Assembly: GCA_902517245.1 (NCBI GenBank)
Contig: CABYBK010000013.1
Span: 1-33,171 of the forward strand
Source of the DNA: an uncultured Bacteroidota bacterium
GTDB taxonomy: Bacteria > Bacteroidota > Bacteroidia > Flavobacteriales > Flavobacteriaceae
Direction of reading: 5' to 3'
DNA: 33,171 nucleotides
In this document: positions 27,101-33,171 of the stretch, piece after piece
Layout: each line of letters opens with the position of its first letter
How positions within the stretch are numbered: position 1 is the first letter of the stretch
Program-made: the position numbers and the translations under genes
The notes under the pieces: generated by a model
Told to the model about the DNA's origin: nothing
Database searches by the model: none
The model's input: only the letters and a program-made list of their open reading frames with translations

Positions 27101-27817
27101 ACTATCAATATTTTTTTTCACATATCTGCTTGGACGTTCAGGACTTTCAGGGGCAAACTGTTCTATTTTTGGACCTTCTATGAAAGCAACATTATCTTTG
27201 TAAGCTGAAACAATTGTATTAGGATTTTCTTTCGAGGTTCTTTTAATTAAGTTGAAAAGACTACTCTCTTGTATTTTTCCATCGATAATAAATTCTCCAT
27301 TAAAGATTTTATGTCTACAGTGTTCAGAGTTCACTTGTGAAAATCCAAATACCTCAGAGTCGGTTAGGGGTCTTTTTAAAGATTTAGCCAAATTTTTTAA
27401 ATACTTTATTTCATCGGAGTTAAGCGCCAAACCTTCTTTTTGATTATATGCATCAATATTTTGAACTTTTAGAACTTTTTTTGGTTTGATATTGACTGTG
27501 AAAAGGTTTTGATTCAAACCATCAATTTCTATGACCAACATAGGGTCAATTACCTCGACTATGTTTTTATTTAAGTATTCTTCAATACGAAGAATTTCTT
27601 TAATACCCATATTTTGTGTTATCTCAACAGCATTTGTACTCCATGGGCTAATCATATTTGCCCTTGGACCTACAAAATTTCCAGTGATTGTTGGATTTTT
27701 AATCTGAGGTGAATCACCAAAAAGCCATTTTAGTTTATTAATGTTTTGTGAAGTTATGGGTGAAGAAATTTCTACAACAAATACCTTGGTTGCAGAATCA
27801 CCAAAAAACAATAACAT
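24179..27817 (-). CDS. purL: Phosphoribosylformylglycinamidine synthase, large single-chain type
   Basis: PurL carries out step four of purine synthesis, converting FGAR, glutamine and ATP to FGAM. The 1212-residue chain is the fused form found in Gammaproteobacteria and Bacteroidota, with synthase and glutaminase in one protein. The middle shows the conserved synthase motifs 'VNSEHCRHKIFNG', 'AETHNFPTTVEPFNGAATG' and 'HDHGAGGHLNCLSELV'. The C-terminal class I glutamine amidotransferase domain has the nucleophile C1060 in 'GVCNGCQ' and the His-Glu pair H1173/E1175 in 'PHLER'. All key residues are intact and the length is normal. It starts 141 bp downstream of the rRNA methyltransferase stop, the largest gap in the window, so it probably has its own promoter there. 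No riboswitch-like structure is obvious in that gap. Confidence 0.97.
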   Translation of the reverse strand: MLLFFGDSATKVFVVEISSPITSQNINKLKWLFGDSPQIKNPTITGNFVGPRANMISPWSTNAVEITQNMGIKEILRIEEYLNKNIVEVIDPMLVIEIDGLNQNLFTVNIKPKKVLKVQNIDAYNQKEGLALNSDEIKYLKNLAKSLKRPLTDSEVFGFSQVNSEHCRHKIFNGEFIIDGKIQESSLFNLIKRTSKENPNTIVSAYKDNVAFIEGPKIEQFAPESPERPSRYVKKNIDSVISIKAETHNFPTTVEPFNGAATGSGGEIRDRLAGGKGSLPLAGTAVYMTPYSRIQNDWKDIPFKERKWLYQTPIEILIKASNGASDFGNKFGQPLISGSLLTFEHEENGKRLGFDKVIMLAGGIGYGKKDQAQKGLPKKGDKIIILGGDNYRIGMGGAAVSSADTGAFASAIELNAVQRSNPEMQKRVANAIRALVESNYNPIISIHDHGAGGHLNCLSELVEDSGGIIEIDELPLGDPTLSAKEIIGNESQERMGLILSPKDSEYLEKIARRERAPFFVVGEVTDDHTFSFHSKKTNETPIDLKLSAFFGSSPKTVMEDNSISHLYEELSYTKKEIEKYIVKVLQIEAVASKDWLTNKVDRCVTGRVAQQQCVGELQLPLSNCGVIALDYKGEKGIATSIGHAPVSGLISAKKGSNTAIAEALTNIVFAPLENGLESVSLSANWMWPCNNPGEDARLYEAVQECSDFAISLGINIPTGKDSLSMKQKYSDGDVLAPGTVIISAAGQCKDISNVISPLASVDGGEIYYIDFAQDKFHLGGSSFAQSQNCIGNETPSVQDASYFKKAFNAVQDHISNGKVSAGHDIGSGGLITTLLELCFPSISVGMNINFDGLRETDLVKILFSEKVGVVLQSKENLTYSFDKYGVKAIKIGKTIKQNILSVGKLQLSISSLRNTWMATSTKLELHQTKTSLAAKRARNVINQPLKFNFPNKFNGKIPSQKQNTLKAAVIREKGSNSEREMAYMMDLSGFEVRDVHMTDLIEGRENLKDINLLVAVGGFSNSDVLGSAKGWAGAFKYNPKAKSAIENFFSRKDTLSLGVCNGCQLFVELGLITPKHNRKPKMLHNDSGKFECIFTAVAIEKSKAIMLNGLEGSILGIWAAHAEGKFSFPQDESNYQIPAKYLYQNYPSNPNGSDFNAAMLSSEDGRHLVMMPHLERSIFPWNWGHYPKNHSNEISPWIMVFENAYNWIINNA

Positions 27818-27958
27818 AGAAACTAATTTTAAAATTTAAAAATACACCTTTTCTAGTATTTTTTTGTGCTTATATATTCCTTAAGGAACTAAGTTGTTGT
27901 CAAGTTATTCACAACTATTTTTATGCTAAATCATAAATAGAAATATAATTACGAAAGC
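27818..27958 (-). promoter_or_regulatory. Intergenic region upstream of purL with a perfect 12-bp palindrome
   Basis: This largest gap in the window should hold the purL promoter. It contains the palindrome TTCCTTAAGGAA at 27877-27888, flanked on the minus strand by TTGACA (27903 to 27898) and TATATAAG (27876 to 27869, two mismatches from TAnnTTTG). The spacing of 21 bp is only roughly right. No convincing terminator for the rRNA methyltransferase gene is seen here. Confidence 0.3.
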
Positions 27959-29170
27959 TTAACTTTTTATCAATCTAGCCATGTAAAAACCATCTCCTTT
28001 TGACTGATGGGTTAGAAACGTTTCTTCTTTTTCTAGATGAAAAGATTTTCCCAAACTTGTTGCAAGAAAATTTTTTATTTGATTTTCATTTTCATCTGGA
28101 AAAATTGAACAAGTTGAATAAACTAAAATACCACCCCTTTTTACATAAATCGACTGTTTTTGAAGTATCTCTTGTTGGATATAAATTAATTTTTGAATAT
28201 TAGTCGGGTTCATTTGCCACTTAGCAGCAGGATTTCTTCTCAGCACACCAAGACCGCTGCATGGAGCATCAATTAGGACCAAATCAGCATTTGTTTTGTA
28301 TTTTTTCTCATAGTTTTCATTGTTTAAGTTATGAATTGTAACCATGCGAATTCCATTTCTTTTAATCCTAATCTTAAGTTGTTCTAATTTTTTATTATTA
28401 GGATCTAACGCTATAATACTACCCTTGTTTTGCATGATATTAGCCATGTGAAGAGTTTTTCCACCCGCTCCTGCGCAAGCATCAATGACAGTCATTCCTG
28501 GTCTTGGTGCAGCAAAAACAGACACTCTCTGAGAATTGGCATCTTGAATTTCAAACCATCCTTTCTTAAATAATTCTAAATTATCTAATTTTTGATGTTT
28601 GTCTAGAAATAATGCGTAAGGATATTCTGGTATTTTTTTAGATTCAATTGCATATTTTTTTTTAAAAATATTTTGTAATTTTTCAGTTGTTGTACGAAAT
28701 ATATTTACTCTCAGTACAAGAGGGGCTGTCTTATTTAAATTTTCAATCTCTTTTTCCCATAAAGCTTTTCCAAAACTTTTTATACCCAAATCGTCCAGCC
28801 AATCTGGTATCGATTGATTTATTGCTCTTGATTTACTTTTTGGGTTTAATTTAAAATTAATAGATTTTTTCTTTATTTCTGAAAAATTTTCCCAATCAGG
28901 TAGAGTAATATCCTTGTATAGTATCCAAACACCTAATAGATTCCAATAATAGCGATCTAATTTTGGATCAAGTTTACCCATTTCAGAAAATTTTCTTTTC
29001 CATCGGATGATTTCAAAAACAGCCTCTCCTATAAACCTTCTGTCACGAGACCCCCAATTTCTGTTTTTTTTTAGGAGCTGCTTTAGTGATGATTTTAAAG
29101 CTTTTTTATCTTTCAGGATCATTTCAAGACATGAAATAATTCCTAATGCAAGATTTCGGTGCAACTTCAT
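27959..29170 (-). CDS. rsmB: RsmB/NOP-family 16S rRNA (cytosine-C5) methyltransferase
   Basis: This 403-residue SAM-dependent enzyme methylates cytosine C5 in rRNA, by analogy C967 of 16S rRNA. The N-terminal ~65 residues ('KKNRNWGSRDRRFIGEAVFE') resemble the NusB-like RNA-binding domain that marks RsmB. The Rossmann methyltransferase domain has SAM motif 'DACAGAGGK' (230-238), motif IV 'DAPCSGLG' with C304, and motif VI 'YSTCS' with the catalytic C354. Motif 'RRNPAAKW' at 311-318 is also typical. The protein is slightly shorter than E. coli RsmB, and other RsmB/NOP paralogues cannot be excluded. Its ATG lies 14 bp downstream of the sensor-like gene, so it is likely cotranscribed with the sigma-factor block. 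Confidence 0.88.
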   Translation of the reverse strand: MKLHRNLALGIISCLEMILKDKKALKSSLKQLLKKNRNWGSRDRRFIGEAVFEIIRWKRKFSEMGKLDPKLDRYYWNLLGVWILYKDITLPDWENFSEIKKKSINFKLNPKSKSRAINQSIPDWLDDLGIKSFGKALWEKEIENLNKTAPLVLRVNIFRTTTEKLQNIFKKKYAIESKKIPEYPYALFLDKHQKLDNLELFKKGWFEIQDANSQRVSVFAAPRPGMTVIDACAGAGGKTLHMANIMQNKGSIIALDPNNKKLEQLKIRIKRNGIRMVTIHNLNNENYEKKYKTNADLVLIDAPCSGLGVLRRNPAAKWQMNPTNIQKLIYIQQEILQKQSIYVKRGGILVYSTCSIFPDENENQIKNFLATSLGKSFHLEKEETFLTHQSKGDGFYMARLIKS

Positions 29171-29184
29171 CAGATAAATCTAGA

Positions 29185-29670
29185 CTAATTTTGATCTTTT
29201 TTATTTTTAGAATCGTTTCTTCTTTTTTTAAATAATTCACGATTAAAATTCCTCTCTTGGTAAAGAATACTTAAAACAATTTCAGGACGAATTTTTTTTA
29301 GGAGTCTTCGATTACGCTTATGCTTCATTTCCATACCTTTTAATTCGTATGAATCGAAATCATAAATTAAATTCATCGCTTCTGAAGAAGATATTTTATC
29401 AAATAACTCTCTGTTATTTTTTCCGTTAAAAGCATTATGCTTTTTAAGAACCTTAGACCATACTTCATTGTGATAATTATTCTCGTAATCTTCAAAAATA
29501 CATTTATATATTTCGAGCTCTTCGGAATTCATAGATGTATTTTTTATAATGTAACTTAACTTCCATGCCTTAATTTCCTCATATTTAGATATTTCTTTTT
29601 GGCTGTAAGCACATTGAATTACAGTAAATATTGTAAAAAATAGTAGTGAGAAATTAATTTTAATTTTCAT
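29185..29670 (-). CDS. Small exported protein, putative sensor of the ECF sigma factor system
   Basis: I start this gene at the ATG at 29670, giving about 161 residues with a clean signal peptide ('MKIKINFSLLFFTIFTVIQCAYSQ'). A longer frame from 29712 would add 14 residues in front of it. After cleavage the protein is helical and highly charged: 'IKAWKLSYIIKNTSMNSEELEIYKCIFEDYENNY', later 'KGMEMKHKRNRRLLKKIRPE' and 'LYQERNFNRELFKKRRNDS'. This layout matches the small Bacteroidota proteins annotated as sensors of ECF-type sigma factors, loosely related in style to CpxP/Spy periplasmic chaperones. It overlaps the upstream anti-sigma candidate by 11 bp (29660-29670). A role in sensing envelope stress is inferred from position and family style, not from catalytic motifs. 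Confidence 0.68.
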   Translation of the reverse strand: MKIKINFSLLFFTIFTVIQCAYSQKEISKYEEIKAWKLSYIIKNTSMNSEELEIYKCIFEDYENNYHNEVWSKVLKKHNAFNGKNNRELFDKISSSEAMNLIYDFDSYELKGMEMKHKRNRRLLKKIRPEIVLSILYQERNFNRELFKKRRNDSKNKKDQN

Positions 29671-30085
29671 ACTTTGGTTTTGGAGAATATTTAAGATTAG
29701 TTTCAATATCATTTTCGTCTAACATAGATAAAATTTCATATGTGTTTAGGTCTTCCATATAATATGATTCGACAAAGTCTTCAAAAACTTCTTCTTTTTC
29801 AATAATAATAGGATCTTTTGACGTGAAAATATTGTAAAAGAGTGTAATTGAAACTGCTATTCCAGTAAGAGCTAATAATGAACTTTTTAATTTCGTATTA
29901 TTTTTACGATTTGAAATTTTCAAGGTTTTTTTAATAATTTCTTTTTCTAATTCATTTAAGTAATTCTTAGGTATTTTATATGCATTAGCATTTAAATTTA
30001 TTTTTGTTTTTTTCAACAGTTTCTCTTCAAGTATGTTGAAATAACCTTTCGGCACCATAAAAGGGTTATGATTTTTATATTTCAT
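29660..30085 (-). CDS. Single-pass membrane protein, candidate anti-sigma factor
   Basis: This 141-residue protein has a charged cytoplasmic N-terminus of about 65 residues, one membrane helix at about 67-87 ('KSSLLALTGIAVSITLFYNIF'), and an acidic ~55-residue outer tail ('IEKEEVFEDFVESYYMEDL'). The N-terminus contains a duplicated motif: 'VPKGYFNILEEKLLKKTK' and 'IPKNYLNELEKEIIKKTL', both ProLys-x-Tyr-Phe/Leu-Asn followed by a Leu/Glu/Lys helix. No zinc-binding anti-sigma motif is present, so it is not a classic ZAS protein. Its position between an ECF sigma factor and a periplasmic sensor-like protein, with an 11-bp overlap at each end, supports an anti-sigma or tethering role. The function is inferred from context. 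Confidence 0.7.
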   Translation of the reverse strand: MKYKNHNPFMVPKGYFNILEEKLLKKTKINLNANAYKIPKNYLNELEKEIIKKTLKISNRKNNTKLKSSLLALTGIAVSITLFYNIFTSKDPIIIEKEEVFEDFVESYYMEDLNTYEILSMLDENDIETNLKYSPKPKYEN

Positions 30086-30620
30086 TACTTAATTGAATTT
30101 TAATTTTCTTTACTGCATGATGATATGAAGACTTTAATGCACCAACACTTGTCTCAAGAATTTCAGAAATAGATTCGTAATTCATTTTATCAAAATATCT
30201 CATGTTAAAAACTATTCGCTGTTTTTCTGGTAATTTTGCTACTTGTTTTTGTAAAATAAGATCAGCTTCCTCCCCGTCGAAGTAAGAATCTGCTATTAGA
30301 CCTTCTGCTAAAGATTCAATCCACTCTTGATTTTTGAGTCCTATTTTACTTGCCTTTGTTTTTATGAAGTTTAAGGATTCGTTGGTAGCAATTCGATACA
30401 TCCAAGTATATAAGCTGCTATTTTCTTTAAAGCTTTCAATATTTAGGTGAATTTTAACAAAAGTATTTTGAACTACATCATTCGCATCATCATGGTCTAT
30501 TACTATTTTTCTTACATGCCAATATAACCTTTCTTTATATTCAGAAACTAGACTGCTGAAAGCCTCTTCTCTTGAATCAGGATGCTTTAATGCTCTAACA
30601 AAAAGGGATTGTTGTTCCAA
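30075..30620 (-). CDS. ECF-type RNA polymerase sigma factor
   Basis: This 181-residue sigma-70 protein has only regions 2 and 4, as in ECF sigma factors. Region 2 spans about 22-90, with the core-binding 'DANDVVQNTFVKIH' (45-58) and the -10 melting part 'SLYTWMYRIATNESLNF' (69-85). Region 4 is about 124-177, with 'LPEKQRIVFNMRYFDKMNYESI' and the HTH 'EILETSVGALKSSYHHAVKK'. It starts at a TTG codon (30620); an in-frame stop at 30632-30630 rules out a longer start, and the next Met is inside region 2. The opening residues MEQQSLFVRALKHP match the usual beginning of this flavobacterial family, so TTG is very likely real. It lies 41 bp downstream of the ABC exporter gene and overlaps the anti-sigma candidate by 11 bp. 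Confidence 0.92.
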   Translation of the reverse strand: MEQQSLFVRALKHPDSREEAFSSLVSEYKERLYWHVRKIVIDHDDANDVVQNTFVKIHLNIESFKENSSLYTWMYRIATNESLNFIKTKASKIGLKNQEWIESLAEGLIADSYFDGEEADLILQKQVAKLPEKQRIVFNMRYFDKMNYESISEILETSVGALKSSYHHAVKKIKIQLSNEI

Positions 30621-30661
30621 ATTTTTTATTTATAAAATAGACAATTGTGAAGATAGAAAGT

Positions 30662-32488
30662 TTAATCCATTCTTTGAATTTGAACCCATTTTTTATAGTG
30701 TTTACTTGTTGTCAGAAGTTGTTTGTGAGTCCCTCTGGCTAGGATTTGTCCATCCTCTATCAAAAGTATTCTGTCAGCTTTTTGAATAGTAGAGAGTCTA
30801 TGAGCAATAACTAATGAAGTTCTATTAAACATTAATTTATCTAATGCATATTGAACTTGTTGTTCAGATTCTGAGTCAAGAGATGATGTTGCCTCATCAA
30901 GAATTAAAAGTTGAGGGTCTTTTAATAATGCTCTTGCAATTGTAATACGTTGTTTTTGACCTCCTGAAAGTTTGTTCCCCAAATCACCTATATTTGTTTC
31001 ATAACCTTCTGGAAGTTCTTCAATGAATTTATGAGCATATGCAGCTTTACAAGCATTAATAATATCCTTTCTACTAGCTTTTGGATTTCCTATCAATAGG
31101 TTGTTGGAGACAGTATCATTAAATAAAATTGATTCTTGAGTAACTAATCCTATCTGCCTATATAAACTCTTTTTATCAATTTTATTTATTGGAATACCAT
31201 CAATTTCTAGGATACCCCTATCTATATCATAAAATCTATTAAGTAGATGAGTTATTGTTGATTTACCACTTCCAGAGTGACCAATTAAGGCAACCATTTC
31301 CCCTTTTTTAATTTTTAATGAAAAATTATTTATCACGGTTTTATTTTCATAACTAAAAAAAACTTTGTCAAAAACAATATCCTTCTTAAAATTGTTAATA
31401 GTAACAGAGTCTTTAGTATTTTCAAAATGATCTTCTATATTCAGGATTTCTAAGATTCGATCAGCGGCTGCATTACCTTTTTGAATACTATAATTCGCTT
31501 TGCTTATTCCTTTCGCAGGTGTTAAAATGTTGTAGGCTAAGCCCATATATACTATAAAAGTAGTTCCAGCAATAGTTTCATCTATTAGAACCATTCGACC
31601 ACCAAACCAAAGTAAAATCCCAATTACAGATATACCAAGAAACTCACTTACAGGACCAGCAAAACTCGCACGATGTAACAGTTGATTAGAGAAATTATAA
31701 AAAATTTGGGTTGCTTTGAAAAATTTATTTTTGAAATATTCACTTGCCCCAAAAGTTTTTATAATTTTTTGTCCGTTTATTGTTTCATCAATTATTGAAA
31801 GGAAATCTCCCTGCTGTTTTTGAATTTGAGAAGATTTTTTTTTGAGCTTTTTTCCAAGATTAGAAATAATTACTCCACAAATAGGAATAAATATTAAAAC
31901 AAATAAAGTGAGTTTTAAACTAAAAAAAAGCATTGCAAAAACAGAAAATATTATTGTTAAAGGTTCTCTGACCACCAATTCTAGAATTGATAAATATGAA
32001 CTTTGAATTTCAGATACATCACCTGTGATCTTTGCCATTAGATCTCCTTTTCTTTTTTCATTAAAATAGTGGATGGGAAGTGTGGTAATTTTTTTAAATA
32101 ATGAATTACGTAAATCTTTTAATATACCATTTCGTAAAAAGGTTATAAAGTATAATGCTAAGTAGTTACAAATATTTTTTAAAAAAAATAAACATAATAT
32201 AAGACTAATCACAAATATAAGAGTTACCTCAGTATTTTCCGCTAATCTTTCTGAAATATAATAGTTAATATTCTCTTTTACGTAAGTTTGGATTGTTAAA
32301 ACACCTTCATATTTTGCGGGTGTTAATTGTTTTTTAGTTGTCTTAAAAAGAACATTTAACATAGGGATTAATGAAACGAAAGATAAAGCACTAAAAAGAG
32401 CGTATAAAACATTAAAAAATATGTTTAAAAAAGCATATCGTTTATATTTAATGCCAAATTGTAATATTTTTTTAAATGCACTGAACAT
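30662..32488 (-). CDS. MsbA-like ABC exporter (fused permease and ATPase)
   Basis: This 608-residue half-transporter has an N-terminal six-helix membrane domain (about 15-325) and a C-terminal nucleotide-binding domain (about 370-605). The ATPase motifs are complete: Walker A 'GHSGSGKS' (403-410), Q-loop Q451 in 'GLVTQESILF', signature 'LSGGQ' (507-511), Walker B 'LLILDE' (527-532), and H-loop H563 in 'IAHRLST'. It would work as a homodimer in the inner membrane, exporting lipid A, another lipid, or a drug; the substrate cannot be read from sequence. Its ATG overlaps the phosphohexomutase stop codon by one base (TAATG, 32490 to 32486), which implies coupled translation with that gene. Confidence 0.94.
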   Translation of the reverse strand: MFSAFKKILQFGIKYKRYAFLNIFFNVLYALFSALSFVSLIPMLNVLFKTTKKQLTPAKYEGVLTIQTYVKENINYYISERLAENTEVTLIFVISLILCLFFLKNICNYLALYFITFLRNGILKDLRNSLFKKITTLPIHYFNEKRKGDLMAKITGDVSEIQSSYLSILELVVREPLTIIFSVFAMLFFSLKLTLFVLIFIPICGVIISNLGKKLKKKSSQIQKQQGDFLSIIDETINGQKIIKTFGASEYFKNKFFKATQIFYNFSNQLLHRASFAGPVSEFLGISVIGILLWFGGRMVLIDETIAGTTFIVYMGLAYNILTPAKGISKANYSIQKGNAAADRILEILNIEDHFENTKDSVTINNFKKDIVFDKVFFSYENKTVINNFSLKIKKGEMVALIGHSGSGKSTITHLLNRFYDIDRGILEIDGIPINKIDKKSLYRQIGLVTQESILFNDTVSNNLLIGNPKASRKDIINACKAAYAHKFIEELPEGYETNIGDLGNKLSGGQKQRITIARALLKDPQLLILDEATSSLDSESEQQVQYALDKLMFNRTSLVIAHRLSTIQKADRILLIEDGQILARGTHKQLLTTSKHYKKWVQIQRMD

Positions 32489-33171
32489 TAGTCTATAAGA
32501 TCCTTAATGAAAAGATTAATTTTTTGGTTTAATCCCTTTTGGTTCTCTTTTAATGATTTTTTAGGATCGTAATTCTTGTTTACACTAAAATAAAATTTAA
32601 TTTTCGGCTCTGTTCCACTAGGTCTTAAAGCAATTCTACTTCCATCTTCAAGTGAAAAGATCAGTACATCTGACTTTGGAAGATAAATTTCTTCCTTTCG
32701 TTTTGTTTTTAAATTTTTTCTAGTACTATTTTTGTAATCTTCGATAACTTGAATATTTACCCCTCCTATTTTGGAAGTTTTTTTATTTCTAAAGTCTTGC
32801 ATTATTTTTGAAATATTCTCTGCACCTGATTTACCCTTTTTAGTAATTGAAAGCAGTCTTTCTTGAAAGAGTCCGTATTTTTCGAAGCATTTTAATAGAA
32901 AAGCGTAGATATTAATTCCCTGCAATTTGAGCTCAGATGCAAGCTCACAAATTACTAAGCTAGCGGATACAGCATCTTTATCTCGAACTCCACTGCCTAC
33001 AAGATATCCAAAGCTTTCCTCTCCTCCAGCGATAAAGTCCAACTCTGGGTGAATATCAATAAGCCTAGCAATCCATTTAAACCCTGTTAAACAACTTTTA
33101 TACTGAATCTTATATTCTTTTGCAATTATCTCTATCATTGGTGTTGACACAATAGTACTTGCAATAAATTG
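32488..33171 (-). CDS. Phosphohexomutase (phosphoglucomutase/phosphomannomutase), C-terminal part
   Basis: The frame runs open to the window edge, so the gene's 5' part is outside; the GTG at 33150 is an internal Val, not a start ('QFIASTIVSTPM' continues upstream). About 227 residues are visible. They contain the sugar-binding loop 'GGEESFGYLVG' of domain 3 and the phosphate-binding 'RPSGTEPKIKFYFSV' of domain 4. The phosphoserine and metal-binding loops lie outside the window. The enzyme family interconverts hexose 1- and 6-phosphates, feeding glycogen, cell-wall and lipopolysaccharide sugars. 'GEESFG' is the form seen in the larger phosphoglucomutase/phosphomannomutase proteins of Bacteroidota. 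It is coupled to the ABC exporter by a one-base overlap. Confidence 0.93.
   Translation of the reverse strand, partial: QFIASTIVSTPMIEIIAKEYKIQYKSCLTGFKWIARLIDIHPELDFIAGGEESFGYLVGSGVRDKDAVSASLVICELASELKLQGINIYAFLLKCFEKYGLFQERLLSITKKGKSGAENISKIMQDFRNKKTSKIGGVNIQVIEDYKNSTRKNLKTKRKEEIYLPKSDVLIFSLEDGSRIALRPSGTEPKIKFYFSVNKNYDPKKSLKENQKGLNQKINLFIKDLID

Noticed and set aside
32488-33150. A short complete gene starting with GTG at 33150
   Set aside because: The open frame continues to the window edge and the domain content is only the second half of a phosphohexomutase.

Overview
The window looks like a chromosomal segment of a low-G+C marine or freshwater member of the Bacteroidota, most likely Flavobacteriaceae. 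The evidence is a type IX secretion (T9SS) type B sorting domain on a giant surface protein, a PorP/SprF-family partner gene directly behind it, a TAnnTTTG-type promoter box, and signal peptides ending in the common flavobacterial '..FSQ' or '..KAQ' form. Coding density is very high: no gap between genes exceeds about 140 bp, and I see no rRNA, tRNA, CRISPR array or insertion sequence.

Left part, + strand (1-18530). The 3' end of a LolC/LolE/FtsX-type permease is followed by a PLP-dependent cysteine synthase/cystathionine beta-synthase-like gene. Next comes a surface cassette of about 17 kb: a 4987-residue adhesin of SprB type, a PorP/SprF outer-membrane protein starting at the base after the adhesin stop, and an uncharacterised putative lipoprotein 1 bp further on. 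The adhesin has a signal peptide, a long array of Cys-containing Ig/PKD-like modules, an array of SprB-like repeats, a PKD domain and a type B CTD. Inside it are an 834-bp tandem duplication (one stretch of 239 bp is identical between copies) and a module of about 70 residues that recurs seven times, each time inserted in a different context.

Middle part, - strand (18580-24122). The cassette converges on a secreted M28 zinc peptidase with a C-terminal FN3-like domain. Beyond it is a fatty-acid degradation block: a MarR-family regulator and an acyl-CoA dehydrogenase form a two-gene operon, and an acyl-CoA ligase gene lies upstream, separated from them by a clear intrinsic terminator. The MarR promoter region carries a long palindrome overlapping the predicted -33 element, a good candidate autoregulatory operator.

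Right part, - strand (24179-33171). purL (full-length FGAM synthase) and an RsmB-type rRNA methyltransferase are followed, going upstream, by a tightly overlapping stress-signalling trio (periplasmic sensor-like protein, membrane anti-sigma candidate, ECF sigma factor), an MsbA-like ABC exporter and the 3' part of a phosphohexomutase gene cut by the window edge. Transcription in this part runs from phosphohexomutase towards purL, and short gaps or overlaps suggest that phosphohexomutase through rsmB form one or two operons.
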